DNA of 55,524 bases from Bacteroidota bacterium (GCA_018268075.1 JAFDXH010000035.1:1-55524), one strand, 5' to 3'; shown: positions 1 through 8,348, counted from the stretch's first letter. The notes: generated by a model not told the origin, from the sequence alone. A program made the numbers and translations.

Positions 1-2
1 CT

Positions 3-287
3 ATCATTGGTTTAAAAAAGGCAATAGGAGCTAAGAAGCGAAGTATTTTATTGGAATTTCTTTTGGAAGCAGCAATAATATGTGTACTTGGAGGTATCAT
101 GGGTTTATTATTGGTTTATGTACTTACCCTCATTCTCACCAATATATTTAGTTTCCCTGTTTATATTTCATCTGGTATTTTATTACTCGCTATTTCTATT
201 TGTATTTTTATTGGAATAATTGCAGGTATTATTCCTGCTATTTCAGCAGCAAGATTAGATCCTGTAGTTGCTATACGTTCAAAATAA
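3..287 (+). CDS. ABC transporter permease, C-terminal end (FtsX/MacB type), partial
   Basis: The reading frame is open from base 3 and ends at a TAA at 285-287, so only about the last 94 residues of a larger permease are present. The first residues (IIGLKKAIGAKKRSILLEF) match the cytoplasmic coupling segment before the last membrane helices in FtsX/MacB-type permeases, usually written GLRKAxGA. Two hydrophobic helices follow and the protein ends with AARLDPVVAIRSK, typical of the family (…A(S/A)RLDPVEALRYE). These permeases work with an ABC ATPase in mechanotransmission, lipoprotein release or peptide export; which one cannot be said from this fragment. The start and the partner ATPase lie outside the window. 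An internal ATG at 51 is not the true start. Confidence 0.85.
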   Translation: MIGLKKAIGAKKRSILLEFLLEAAIICVLGGIMGLLLVYVLTLILTNIFSFPVYISSGILLLAISICIFIGIIAGIIPAISAARLDPVVAIRSK

Positions 288-321
288 CCTATCAGTATCT
301 CATTTTTTTAAATTTTTAGCA

Positions 322-1335
322 ATGCCTCTTATACTTGCAATCGAATCTTCTTGTGATGAAACAGCAGCGGCTGTAAGTAGTGATAATATTATTTTGAGTA
401 ATGTTATTTACAGCCAACAAATACATGCACAATATGGCGGTGTGGTTCCTGAATTAGCCAGCAGAGCCCATTTGCAGGCTATAGTACCTGTGGTAGATGC
501 GGCCTTAATGCAGGCGGGAAAAGAAATTAATGATATTGATGCCTTTGCTTTTACCCAATCGCCGGGACTTATTGGGGCATTGATGGTGGGAGCAGGATTT
601 GCAAAATCTTTGGCGCTTGCCCTTGATAAACCTTTAATTGCTGTTCAGCATTTACATGCTCATGTATTAGCAAATATGATAAGGAAGGATGATAGGCCTG
701 TACCCACTTTCCCTTTTCTATGCCTTACTGTAAGTGGCGGCCACACACAAATCATTCAATGCAATTCGCCACTCGACCTGAAATTATTAGGACAGACCTT
801 AGATGATGCAGCCGGTGAAGCTTATGATAAGGCAGCAAAAATAATGGGATTGCCATACCCGGGTGGCCCTTTGATAGATAAATATGCAAAGGATGGCGAT
901 CCGGGAGCATTCGTTTTCCCTGAGCCAAAAATACCCGGTTTAGATTTTAGCTTTAGTGGATTGAAGACGGCTTTTCTATATTTTATCAGAGATGGAAAAT
1001 TAAAAGACGAGCAGTTTGTTGAAAATAATCTAAGCAATATTTGCGCTTCCATTCAACATCGGATTAATACTATTTTATTAAATAAACTCCAAGTAGCTGC
1101 TTTGCAAACGGGTATAAACACAGTATGTATTGCCGGCGGTGTAAGTGCTAATTCTGGATTAAGGCATTCGCTAAAAATGGTAGGGGAGGGCTTGGGCTGG
1201 AATACTTTTATTCCACCATTTGAATATTGCACAGATAATGCGGCAATGATTGCTATTACAGGATATTATAAGTATTTGGAAAAGGATTTTTCACCACTTT
1301 CTGTTTCAGTCAGCGCCAGATCCCATTTCTCTTAA
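322..1335 (+). CDS. tsaD: tRNA N6-adenosine threonylcarbamoyltransferase TsaD
   Basis: TsaD transfers the threonylcarbamoyl group from TC-AMP to A37 of ANN-decoding tRNAs, working with TsaB and TsaE in the cytoplasm. The start at 322 gives MPLILAIESSCDETAAA, the usual N-terminus of the family; an in-frame ATG at 268 would add 18 unrelated residues and overlap the upstream permease. The ASKHA-type fold is visible: the IESSCDET phosphate loop at 7-14, the metal-binding HxxxH at 110-114 (HLHAH), VSGGHTQI, then GGVSANSGLR and DNAAMIA near the C-terminus. At 337 residues it is of normal length. It lies 34 bp after the permease gene and 11 bp before trmN6, so the two tRNA-modification genes are probably co-transcribed. 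Confidence 0.96.
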   Translation: MPLILAIESSCDETAAAVSSDNIILSNVIYSQQIHAQYGGVVPELASRAHLQAIVPVVDAALMQAGKEINDIDAFAFTQSPGLIGALMVGAGFAKSLALALDKPLIAVQHLHAHVLANMIRKDDRPVPTFPFLCLTVSGGHTQIIQCNSPLDLKLLGQTLDDAAGEAYDKAAKIMGLPYPGGPLIDKYAKDGDPGAFVFPEPKIPGLDFSFSGLKTAFLYFIRDGKLKDEQFVENNLSNICASIQHRINTILLNKLQVAALQTGINTVCIAGGVSANSGLRHSLKMVGEGLGWNTFIPPFEYCTDNAAMIAITGYYKYLEKDFSPLSVSVSARSHFS

Positions 1336-1346
1336 ATATATTTTTA

Positions 1347-2063
1347 TTGGCAAATAATTTTTTTAGGTTTAAGCAATTTGTAGTCCATCAAGATTTGTGT
1401 GCTATGAAAGTGAGTACAGACGCCTGTTTGTTTGGTGCCTGGATTGCTGATATGCTGTTTAAAAATGAACTTAGGCCCTCAAATATTTTAGATGCAGGGG
1501 CAGGCACGGGCTTGCTTTCTTTAATGCTAGCACAAAAATCTACCTCTACAATAGATGCAATCGAAATTGATGGCAATGCATATTCTCAGGCGCAGGAAAA
1601 TATCCGCACATCAGTATTTCATGATCGGATTCAACCTTACCTTGGAGATTTGTTCCACTTTTCTTATAAACATAAATATGATTTGATTGTTTGCAATCCG
1701 CCGTTCTTTATTGACCAATTGAAGAGCACTGATTCTGATAAACGCCTGGCTATGCATAACGATACTAAAAATTTTAAAAACTATTTTTCATTTGCTAAAA
1801 ACAACTTAACCTCAGTAGGCTATTTTGCACTGTTGATTTCTTATAAAGATTTTGATAGATCTCTTTTGTGGGCTGCTGAATTAGGGCTACATCCCGCCAA
1901 GATAGTACAGGTACAACACTCACCTACACACGCTTTTTCCCGTGTGTTTCTTTTGTTTAGTGAAAGAAGGGTAATGCCTGTAACAGAAAAGATAACTATA
2001 CAAACAAGCGGAAGGGATTATGATGAACGCTTTAAATATCTTCTAGCAGATTATTATTTATAA
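1347..2063 (+). CDS. trmN6: tRNA1(Val) adenine-N6-methyltransferase, TrmN6/YfiC family
   Basis: Class I SAM-dependent methyltransferase predicted to methylate N6 of A37 in tRNA1(Val). SAM-binding motif I is DAGAGTG at residues 49-55, and the catalytic N6-adenine motif NPPFF is at 117-121. The N-terminus FRFKQFVVHQDLCAMKVSTD matches the YfiC family, which typically has FxFKQF…CAMKVGTD. That segment requires a start at the TTG at 1347, because the first in-frame ATG lies inside it and would delete the conserved FKQF stretch. The stop of tsaD is only 11 bp upstream, so translational coupling may help the weak TTG start. At 238 residues it is of normal size. The function is inferred from family membership only. 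Confidence 0.88.
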   Translation: MANNFFRFKQFVVHQDLCAMKVSTDACLFGAWIADMLFKNELRPSNILDAGAGTGLLSLMLAQKSTSTIDAIEIDGNAYSQAQENIRTSVFHDRIQPYLGDLFHFSYKHKYDLIVCNPPFFIDQLKSTDSDKRLAMHNDTKNFKNYFSFAKNNLTSVGYFALLISYKDFDRSLLWAAELGLHPAKIVQVQHSPTHAFSRVFLLFSERRVMPVTEKITIQTSGRDYDERFKYLLADYYL

Positions 2064-2154
2064 ATGAACGTATGAGTAGTAATTGTTTTATTGCTATTTT
2101 GTCGTGGTGTTATATTGTTAAATTGTTTTTGTGGGGTATTGCTATACATTAGCC

Positions 2155-2516
2155 AAGCCCCGTAGGGGCGACAGTTTGGTAGAATTGTAAATCATTGGAA
2201 AGCCCTGTAAGGGCGACAGTTTGGTAGGAAAGAATTGTAAATCATTTGCAAGCCCAGTAAGGGCGACAGTTTGGTAGATGTTAAATGAAATTCAATCAAG
2301 CCCAGTATGGACGACAGTTTGGTAGAATTGTGAATCATTGGAAAGCCCTGTAAGGGTGGCAGTTTGGTAGATGTTAAATGAAATTCAATCAAGCCCAGTA
2401 TGGGCGATAGTTTGGTAGATGTTAAATGAAATTCAATCAAGCCCAGTATGGGCGATAGTTTGGTAGGAAAGAATTGTAAATCATTTGCAAGCCCAGTATG
2501 GGCGATAGTTTGGTAA
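2155..2516. repeat. Array of eight 28-bp hairpin repeats with short recurring spacers
   Basis: Eight copies of a 28-bp unit start at 2155, 2200, 2250, 2298, 2343, 2391, 2439 and 2489. The consensus is AAGCCCnGTAnGGGC followed by GAYAGTTTGGTAG. Each carries an inverted repeat GCCCn-GTA-nGGGC. Spacers of 17, 22, 20, 17, 20, 20 and 22 bp separate the units; they fall into only three sequence types and therefore recur. The array fills the space between two convergent genes (trmN6 and the dehydrogenase at 2615). The recurring spacers, very short spacing and absence of cas genes argue against CRISPR. It resembles REP-like or tandem-hairpin intergenic elements. A low-complexity open frame across it on the minus strand (2192-2599) is a by-product of the repeats. 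Confidence 0.93.
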
Positions 2517-2590
2517 AATATGTTCTTTATATCCAAGTATAAAATAGAGTAAAATAAAGCAGCAGGTTCTAAAAATAAATTCTTATGGTG

Positions 2591-2602
2591 GCCTTGCAAG
2601 GC
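2591..2602. repeat. Perfect 12-bp palindrome beside the repeat array
   Basis: GCCTTGCAAGGC is fully self-complementary. It lies 75 bp past the last array unit and 12 bp from the stop codon of the dehydrogenase gene. The flank GGCTATAG resembles the GGGCGATAG part of the array units, so it may be a diverged ninth hairpin. There is no T-run on either side, so I do not call it a terminator. Confidence 0.5.
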
Positions 2603-2614
2603 TATAGGAGAATA

Positions 2615-3805
2615 TTATTCCTTCACATAATCAATCATATATTCAAATGGTGCATTGAGTTTTCCGTTAATTGTAATGGTAGCATTATCAATTATTGGTG
2701 AAGATTTTTTCAAAAGGTCTTCTATTAAATACTTGATAATTTGCTCACCAAAATATCTGGATGCATCTCTGGGAAGTTCATTGGGCAGATTGCCTACAGC
2801 CATTAAATCTACCGACCCCGAAAGGTAAGGTGCTGTTTTCTTTCTGCTTAGCCGATCTACGCCATATATCGGGTCTTCTATGGTGGCGTCACCCAAGTTG
2901 CAGGGTACCGATCCTTGCGCATCGTCAGAAATATCCGATATGGTATTCATTCTGAATGCTGATGCACTTAGGTCTTCCCAAGTAAATAATGGTGGAATAT
3001 TTTTTTGCCAATACACACCGTTCATAAGTATATCGGTATGAGGCAGGTATTTATTAAAAATTGACTTATATTCCTGCGGCGCTGCATGAAAATGATTCCG
3101 TTCGTAATTATTATTTGCGTCGCGGTAAAGGTCACTTCCTTTCAGGTGTACATATACCGGATAGGGAAAATTAGATTCTATATATTCTTCTTTTTCTACT
3201 TCATGTATTCCCAATAGGTTCATAATCTCAATTACACCGTGCGATACACGGCCACTGCCTGTCACTGCTATTTTTATTGCGGGCAATTTCAGGCCAAAAT
3301 AAGTATGGATTAATTGTTGGAAATTTCGCTCTTTATATACCCGGCCCAAAGAAAAACTTCCGGTGCGGTTTCCATAAGCCATTATTCCATTGTGAGCACC
3401 CACTATGCCTGCAAAAAAACCAAAACCAATAAGACGCATGCCATTTTCATGCTCAAGGCATTCGTAGTCTATCAGCCTTATTTTTTTTCTAATGATTTCC
3501 TGAATAAGAGCCCTGTTGTAGGGTTGCATCTTTTTTGTGTGCGAAAAGAAGAGGTAGGTTTTATTGTTTATTAAATGAGCAGGTTTTACTTCTTTTATTC
3601 CAAATAAAATATCACATTGTGTGAGGTCCTCATTTAATTCAATGCCTGCGGTTTCGTACTCTTTGTTGGTGTAGCATCTAGTTTCTGATGGTTCTACTAT
3701 TATTTTTATTGAATATTTTTCCTGCAGCCATTTGCATTGTGCCGGTGTAAAGGCTACTCTATTATCAGCAGGCGTTTTGGTCTCTTTAATTATTCCAAGT
3801 ATCAA
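2615..3805 (-). CDS. NAD-dependent dehydrogenase, AlaDh/PNT superfamily, LYS1 (saccharopine dehydrogenase)-like
   Basis: A 396-residue protein of the alanine dehydrogenase / transhydrogenase fold. The N-terminus GIIKETKTPADNRVAFTP is the usual AlaDh_PNT start. Residues 127-140 (GFGFFAGIVGAHNG) and 344-355 (LPRDASRYFGEQ) closely resemble fungal LYS1, the lysine-forming saccharopine dehydrogenase, more than alanine dehydrogenase. The dinucleotide-binding glycine loop appears at 179-190 (IAVTGSGRVSHG). The expected reaction is NAD-dependent reversible oxidative cleavage of saccharopine or a related amino acid, but the substrate cannot be fixed by reading. It is transcribed towards the repeat array and stands alone. 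No -7 element was found upstream. Confidence 0.78.
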   Translation of the reverse strand: MILGIIKETKTPADNRVAFTPAQCKWLQEKYSIKIIVEPSETRCYTNKEYETAGIELNEDLTQCDILFGIKEVKPAHLINNKTYLFFSHTKKMQPYNRALIQEIIRKKIRLIDYECLEHENGMRLIGFGFFAGIVGAHNGIMAYGNRTGSFSLGRVYKERNFQQLIHTYFGLKLPAIKIAVTGSGRVSHGVIEIMNLLGIHEVEKEEYIESNFPYPVYVHLKGSDLYRDANNNYERNHFHAAPQEYKSIFNKYLPHTDILMNGVYWQKNIPPLFTWEDLSASAFRMNTISDISDDAQGSVPCNLGDATIEDPIYGVDRLSRKKTAPYLSGSVDLMAVGNLPNELPRDASRYFGEQIIKYLIEDLLKKSSPIIDNATITINGKLNAPFEYMIDYVKE

Positions 3806-4197
3806 TTCGATTGGTTTTTGAGCAATTTACAATTTCCTGTTTTGAAACCTATAAAAAAAACAATTTTGTTTGCTTTGGATAAGCATGTCGTTTTTCAATT
3901 TCTGGTTGGGATATATAGAAGTATGCAAATACCTATTGCGAAATACAATGATGTGATCCAATATAAATTCACTTTCTTTTAATGTGTTTTTTTAATTGTA
4001 TGCTTCAATATTTAGTAATAAATTTTGTTGAGTAATGCTATGCAAGGCCACAATTTTTACATTGGCCTCATTTGCTTAGACTATGCTTCTTTGTTGTTTG
4101 CCCTGCTTTTTCACGATTTCATCCTTTCGGTTATTTTATATACTGCTGCGTAGTTAGGCTTGCAAATACTACCATATAGCTAAGCTACCAAATGAAT
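3806..4197. other. Non-coding interval between the LYS1-like gene and tRNA-Leu
   Basis: About 390 bp of AT-rich DNA with no convincing gene. The short open frames here carry no recognisable motif, and one overlaps the coding sequence of the dehydrogenase. A 6-bp inverted repeat (AGGCCA … TGGCCT, about 4044-4067) has no following T-run. I see nothing else of note. Confidence 0.6.
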
Positions 4198-4236
4198 AAA
4201 AAAAAACCTGAATCATTCTCAGATTCAGGTTTTTAT
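4198..4236 (-). terminator. Intrinsic terminator after tRNA-Leu
   Basis: Inverted repeat with a 13-bp stem (4202-4214 pairing with 4222-4234, core ACCTGAATC/GATTCAGGT) and a 7-nt loop. On the minus strand the stem runs into an uninterrupted T-run, directly after the tRNA 3' end. The A-run on one side and T-run on the other could let it act in both directions. Confidence 0.85.
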
Positions 4237-4239
4237 AAG

Positions 4240-4323
4240 TGCCCGGGACTGGAATCGAACCAGCACATCCTTGCGAACGGCAGATTTTGAGTCTGCTGCG
4301 TCTACCAATTCCGCCACCCGGGC
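4240..4323 (-). tRNA. tRNA-Leu (anticodon CAA)
   Basis: The minus strand folds as an 84-nt tRNA. The 7-bp acceptor stem is GCCCGGG/CCCGGGC with discriminator A (complement of base 4240). The D-arm begins TGGCGGAATTGGTAGACGC. The anticodon stem-loop GCAGA-CTCAAAA-TCTGC gives anticodon CAA, which reads UUG leucine codons. A long variable arm and a T-arm with GGTTCGATTCC complete the class II tRNA structure. The 3' CCA is not encoded and must be added after transcription; the enzyme for this, a CCA nucleotidyltransferase, is encoded at 53730. A strong terminator follows immediately. Confidence 0.96.
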
Positions 4324-4480
4324 AGGTGGGGTGCAATATTACGATATTTCAAATACGCAAACAAAATTTAGAGATATCAATCTTAAAATTTTGTGGTTAT
4401 CATAGATGGCAAATTGTAAACATTTTAGAGCAAGCAGAGCCGGTATAAAAAGTGCTATTAAAAATCTATTGGGGCGGCAT

Positions 4481-4506
4481 AAAAAAAGAGCCGAAAACCC
4501 GGCTCT
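4481..4506 (-). terminator. Intrinsic terminator after the NlpC/P60 gene
   Basis: The 7-bp stem AGAGCCG/CGGCTCT (4487-4493 with 4500-4506) is followed on the minus strand by a seven-base T-run. It lies 27 bp beyond the stop codon of the NlpC/P60 gene. Confidence 0.85.
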
Positions 4507-4532
4507 CATTTCTTTTTCTAATTCAAAATATT

Positions 4533-5225
4533 TTATTGCTCTATTCGCCCTCCACAAATAAACCTTTTCGAGTAATATGGATCTTCGAGGCTGCTTATCG
4601 TGACGCCTTGGCTGGAAGATGCGTGTACAAAATAATTATTTTCCAGATACAGGCCTACATGAGAAACGCCACCACGAGTATTGAAAAACACAAGGTCGCC
4701 TTCTTTTAATGAGTCTTTATCTAAGTGCTCTGTAGCATCATATTGCTCGCGTGCTGTACGCGGCATCGCAAAACCATAAACAGCCAATAACAGGCCGCCT
4801 GTAAGTGCACTGCAATCTATTCCTTTTTTAGTAGTGCCTCCAAAGCGATACCGCGTGCCAAACCAATTTTCGATAAAGCCAAGTAAAGAAATATTTTTTA
4901 ATGATTCTACATCTACATTTAGCAACATCGCATATTTAAATTGCAGATGGCTTAATTTTTCTATAGTCCCGATTGAAGATTCAGTATTGGTTTCCACTTT
5001 ATTTGTTACCACTGGAACGGATTCTACTTTGATGCTTTTAGTGCCTCCACTTTCGTAGGTGCGTAAAATACCATCCGGGGTAAAAGAGATGCCATTTATA
5101 AGATGATTGCCTGATTGTTCATCTGCACTGATTACTGCAGCCTTATTGGTATTCTGTGCAAAAGCGCACGTTGTAATTGAAAGAGTGAAAATCACTGCCA
5201 GGCTCTTTACTTTCAGTTTATTCAT
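4533..5225 (-). CDS. Secreted NlpC/P60 family cell-wall hydrolase
   Basis: A 230-residue protein with an N-terminal signal peptide ending near CAFAQ (residues 20-24). A linker of unknown fold spans about residues 25-115. The NlpC/P60 domain occupies the C-terminal half: catalytic Cys138 in GIDCSAL, His189 in VSHVGLYL and the third polar residue His201 in FVHASSS. It therefore resembles MepS/Spr-type D,L-endopeptidases that cut peptide cross-links in peptidoglycan, acting in the periplasm. The active site looks complete. It is a single-gene unit with its own terminator 27 bp downstream. The exact bond cleaved cannot be told from sequence alone. Confidence 0.9.
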   Translation of the reverse strand: MNKLKVKSLAVIFTLSITTCAFAQNTNKAAVISADEQSGNHLINGISFTPDGILRTYESGGTKSIKVESVPVVTNKVETNTESSIGTIEKLSHLQFKYAMLLNVDVESLKNISLLGFIENWFGTRYRFGGTTKKGIDCSALTGGLLLAVYGFAMPRTAREQYDATEHLDKDSLKEGDLVFFNTRGGVSHVGLYLENNYFVHASSSQGVTISSLEDPYYSKRFICGGRIEQ

Positions 5226-5432
5226 ATATTCTTTGAGGATTATTACACATTTATAATAAAAAGGGTATAACTGCCATACCAGCTTTAAAATAAACGTAAT
5301 TTTTAATTAATTATTTTCTCAAGCCGGTCGAAGATAACGTTCTGGGTTTTAAAATCCAAAAAAAATGTAGGGATACTTAAATTGTCAGCTAATACCCCAA
5401 TATTGCTATTGCTAAGGGGAGGGGAGGGCAAT

Positions 5433-5462
5433 AAAAAACCACCTGCTAAGGTGGCTTTTTAT
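5433..5462 (-). terminator. Intrinsic terminator after ahcY
   Basis: Stem CCACC/GGTGG with loop TGCTAA, flanked by an A-run on one side and a T-run on the other, so it can work on both strands. It lies 21 bp after the ahcY stop codon on the minus strand. Confidence 0.75.
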
Positions 5463-5482
5463 TGAATGTATTGATAAAGTAA

Positions 5483-6811
5483 TTAATACCTGTACATTTC
5501 TGGCTTATAAGGGCCTTCTTTAGGTATATTCAAATAAGTGCTTTGATCGGTTGTTAATTCTTCCAACACTACTCCTATTTTTTTCAAATGAAGCCTTGCT
5601 ACTTTCTCGTCTAAATGCTTAGGTAAAACATAAACTTTATTTTCATATTTATCAGAATGAAGCCATAGTTCTAACTGAGCAAGCACCTGATTGGTAAATG
5701 AATTGCTCATTACAAAACTTGGGTGGCCTGTAGCACAGCCCAGGTTTACGAGGCGGCCTTCTGCCAGTACAATGATGTCTTTGCCATCAATTGTATATTT
5801 ATCTACCTGAGGCTTAATGGTATCTTTTGTATTGCCGTAATTTTTATTTAACCAAGCAATATCTATCTCTATATCAAAGTGGCCTATGTTGCATACAATA
5901 GCTTTATCCTTCATGGCTAAAAAATGCTCTTGTCTGATAAGGTCTCTGCAGCCTGATGCTGTTACTATTATGTCAGCTTCCTTTACAGCATCTATCATTT
6001 TCTTTACTTCATAGCCATCCATTGCTGCCTGCAGTGCGCAAATAGGATCTATTTCAGTAACGATTACTCTAGCGCCGGCGCCACGTAAACTTGCTGCCGA
6101 GCCTTTACCCACATCGCCATAGCCGCCTACTACTGCTACTTTGCCTGCCATCATTACATCGGTGGCTCTTCTTATAGCATCTACCAGGCTTTCTTTACAT
6201 CCGTATTTGTTATCAAATTTTGATTTGGTTACAGAGTCATTAATGTTTATGGCCGGAATAGGTAAAGTGCCTTTTTCCATTCTTTCATACAAGCGGTGTA
6301 CGCCGGTGGTAGTTTCCTCAGATAGGCCTTTGATGTGATGTATCAATTCAGGGTATTGATCAAATACCATATTGGTAAGATCGCCGCCATCATCCAATAT
6401 CATATTCAGGGGGCGGTCTTCACTACCAAAAAATAAAGTTTGCTCTATGCACCAATCACTCTCTTCCTGAGTTTGGCCCTTCCAAGCAAATACACCAATA
6501 CCTTCAGCAGCAATGGCTGCGGCTGCCTGGTCTTGTGTAGAAAAAATGTTGCATGAGCTCCATTTTACTTCTGCACCCAGATCAATCAAAGTTTCTATGA
6601 GTACGGCAGTCTGAATGGTCATGTGAAGACAACCTGCTATGCGGGCGCCTTTTAAGGGTTTTTGCTTTCCAAATTCCTCGCGCAAAGCCATCAAGCCGGG
6701 CATTTCTGCTTCGGCAAGTTTTATTTCTTTACGGCCCCATTCCGCAAGGCTCATGTCCTTTACCTTATTCTTCAGGCTAAAGTCAATCTTATTTTTTGTA
6801 ATTGAAGACAT
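5483..6811 (-). CDS. ahcY: Adenosylhomocysteinase
   Basis: S-adenosyl-L-homocysteine hydrolase, a cytoplasmic NAD-dependent enzyme that splits SAH to adenosine and homocysteine in the activated-methyl cycle. Family hallmarks are present: [12 protein letters not shown], the NAD-binding glycine loop [24 protein letters not shown], and the C-terminal [11 protein letters not shown] … [10 protein letters not shown] ending in the Lys-Tyr pair that contacts NAD. I place the start at 6811 (MSSITKNK, 442 residues). An in-frame ATG at 6841 would overlap a TAGTTTTG -7 promoter element at 6839-6846, and its extra residues are not family-like. The gene is divergent from an Lrp/AsnC regulator, which could control it. 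Confidence 0.96.
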   Translation of the reverse strand: MSSITKNKIDFSLKNKVKDMSLAEWGRKEIKLAEAEMPGLMALREEFGKQKPLKGARIAGCLHMTIQTAVLIETLIDLGAEVKWSSCNIFSTQDQAAAAIAAEGIGVFAWKGQTQEESDWCIEQTLFFGSEDRPLNMILDDGGDLTNMVFDQYPELIHHIKGLSEETTTGVHRLYERMEKGTLPIPAININDSVTKSKFDNKYGCKESLVDAIRRATDVMMAGKVAVVGGYGDVGKGSAASLRGAGARVIVTEIDPICALQAAMDGYEVKKMIDAVKEADIIVTASGCRDLIRQEHFLAMKDKAIVCNIGHFDIEIDIAWLNKNYGNTKDTIKPQVDKYTIDGKDIIVLAEGRLVNLGCATGHPSFVMSNSFTNQVLAQLELWLHSDKYENKVYVLPKHLDEKVARLHLKKIGVVLEELTTDQSTYLNIPKEGPYKPEMYRY

Positions 6812-6838
6812 TTTGAATTGTTTAATTTTAATAAAGCG

Positions 6839-6846
6839 CAAAACTA
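6839..6846 (-). promoter_or_regulatory. Candidate -7 promoter element for ahcY
   Basis: The minus strand reads TAGTTTTG, an exact match to the Bacteroidota -7 consensus TAnnTTTG, 27 bp upstream of the ahcY ATG at 6811. No clear TTG -33 box was found at the usual 17-23 bp distance. Confidence 0.5.
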
Positions 6847-6970
6847 ATTTAAATAGAATGAAATCCTAATCATTATAACTTATTTAGAATAAAATAACAT
6901 ATTTATCAAACATGGTAGAATAATTGCATTATTTTGCTCTAAAATATTCAACTTTAAAAGCAAATGTACT

Positions 6971-7438
6971 ATGAGTTATATGCCTGATAAAAAGGATTTG
7001 GCCATTTTAAGGTTATTAGAACAAAATGCCCGCATTACGGTAAAGGAAATTTCCTCTAAGGTGCATTTGAGTACTACGCCCGTACACGAGCGCATAAAAC
7101 GTATGGAAGATGAAGGAGTGATAAAACAATACGCTACCCTAATTGATAGTTCCAAAGTGAATAAGGCATTGACGGTAATCTGCTATGTTTCTATTCGCCA
7201 ACATGGAAAAAATGCAGGAGTAAAATTTATAAAAGCCATTCAATCGCTTAATGAGGTGATTGAATGTTTTAGTATTTCGGGGGAGTTTGATTTTATGCTT
7301 AAAGTAGTATGTGCGGATATGAATACCTACTACGACTTTCATGTGAACAAACTCAGTGAGATAGAAAATGTAGGTCAGGTGCAGAGCGTCTTTGTGATGG
7401 GTGTAATCAAGGATACTCACCAATTGATATGGGAATAA
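6971..7438 (+). CDS. Lrp/AsnC family transcriptional regulator
   Basis: A 155-residue regulator. Residues 8-57 form the winged helix-turn-helix (DLAILRLLEQNARITVKEIS … TTPVHERIKRMEDEGVIKQY) and the rest is the RAM/AsnC ligand-binding domain (AIQSLNEVIECFSISGEFDFMLKVVC). Members bind DNA as dimers or octamers and sense amino acids or related metabolites. It is divergent from ahcY across a gap of about 160 bp, so control of methyl-cycle or amino-acid genes is a plausible but unproven role. Its stop is 1 bp from the stop of the convergent YihY gene, leaving no room for a separate terminator. Confidence 0.92.
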   Translation: MSYMPDKKDLAILRLLEQNARITVKEISSKVHLSTTPVHERIKRMEDEGVIKQYATLIDSSKVNKALTVICYVSIRQHGKNAGVKFIKAIQSLNEVIECFSISGEFDFMLKVVCADMNTYYDFHVNKLSEIENVGQVQSVFVMGVIKDTHQLIWE

Positions 7439-7439
7439 A

Positions 7440-8348
7440 TCAGGTGGTAGCTTTCTTTTCTGCTTCTGTTTTTAAGGTATGTATAGTCAGGTTAAATTCA
7501 AAACCAATTAATACTGCCAGTGAGTTTAAAAAAATCATGATCATAACAACCATCACTGTGCCAAGCGACCCATATAGAAGATTGTAACTACCAAAATGAT
7601 CTACAAAAAAAGTAAAAGCAATCGTGATGAGAATGCTGAGAAAGGTAGCGATTAAGGCACCTGGCGATACAAGTTTCCATCTTTCTGTGGTAGAGGGTGC
7701 ATAGCGGTAAATGAAAGCGAAGGAATAAAAAATAAGCCCTATAATAAAAACCCATTTCCCATACAAGATCAGGTTACGCACTTCTGAATTTTGAATACCC
7801 ATCCATTTTAAAAAGTTTCTTTGCAATAACAATAATAAAAGGCAGCCCAATAATAGCCCGAATAACATCAGCGTAAGCTTTATTGCTTCCCATCTTTTTT
7901 TTAATCCTTTAATCTTTTCAAATCCAACGTAATCTTTATTGAAAGAACGCATAAGCCCAATCACTCCACTTGATGCAAAGAATAGAGATATGATAAATGT
8001 AAACGAGATAAGGCCTATTTTAGACCCATCTATAAAACTATCTACAAAAGCTATCAAGCCTGAATTGTATGTATGAGAGGGGATGATATCCCGAATAAGA
8101 TTGTGTAACTGAAACTTCAATGCCCGCTTAGATATAAAAGGCAGGTTGGGAATTAAGGTAAATAAAAAAAGACATGTAGGCGGCACCGACATGATAAAAT
8201 TGTATGAAATAGCAGCAGCTCTTTCTGTGAGATGGGGAACATCAAATTTTTTAAAAATATCTTTTAATACGGTATAAAAAGATATTCCCTGAAATCCGGG
8301 TGGATACCATTTTTTACTTTTTCGTATGAGATATTTAATGGGTTGCAC
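7440..8348 (-). CDS. YihY/virulence factor BrkB family membrane protein
   Basis: A 302-residue inner-membrane protein with about six hydrophobic segments. The start region LTERAAAISYNFIMSVPPTCLFLFTLIP is the family signature, in which the AAxxSYyxxxslxP motif leads the first membrane helix. The later WKLVSPGALIATFLSIL and YNLLYGSLGTVMVVMIMIFLNSLAVLIGFEFN segments match the C-terminal helices. The family has no agreed biochemical function; older annotations as ribonuclease BN are wrong for these proteins. It lies 29 bp downstream of mltG on the same strand and may share its transcript. Confidence 0.9.
   Translation of the reverse strand: MQPIKYLIRKSKKWYPPGFQGISFYTVLKDIFKKFDVPHLTERAAAISYNFIMSVPPTCLFLFTLIPNLPFISKRALKFQLHNLIRDIIPSHTYNSGLIAFVDSFIDGSKIGLISFTFIISLFFASSGVIGLMRSFNKDYVGFEKIKGLKKRWEAIKLTLMLFGLLLGCLLLLLLQRNFLKWMGIQNSEVRNLILYGKWVFIIGLIFYSFAFIYRYAPSTTERWKLVSPGALIATFLSILITIAFTFFVDHFGSYNLLYGSLGTVMVVMIMIFLNSLAVLIGFEFNLTIHTLKTEAEKKATT

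Noticed and set aside
2155-2516. CRISPR array
   Set aside because: The units are regular, but the spacers are only 17-22 bp, fall into three recurring sequences, the repeats vary at several positions and there are no cas genes.
2192-2599. 135-codon minus-strand ORF with repeated TKLSPILGLIEFHLTS peptides
   Set aside because: The peptide repeats are a direct by-product of the DNA repeats; unit spacing of 45, 48 and 50 bp happens to keep the frame or change it without stops. No start context and no family.
4239-4448. 69-codon ORF on the plus strand across tRNA-Leu
   Set aside because: Its first part is the antisense of the tRNA; such PGTGIEPAHP… peptides are a known artefact of tRNA genes.
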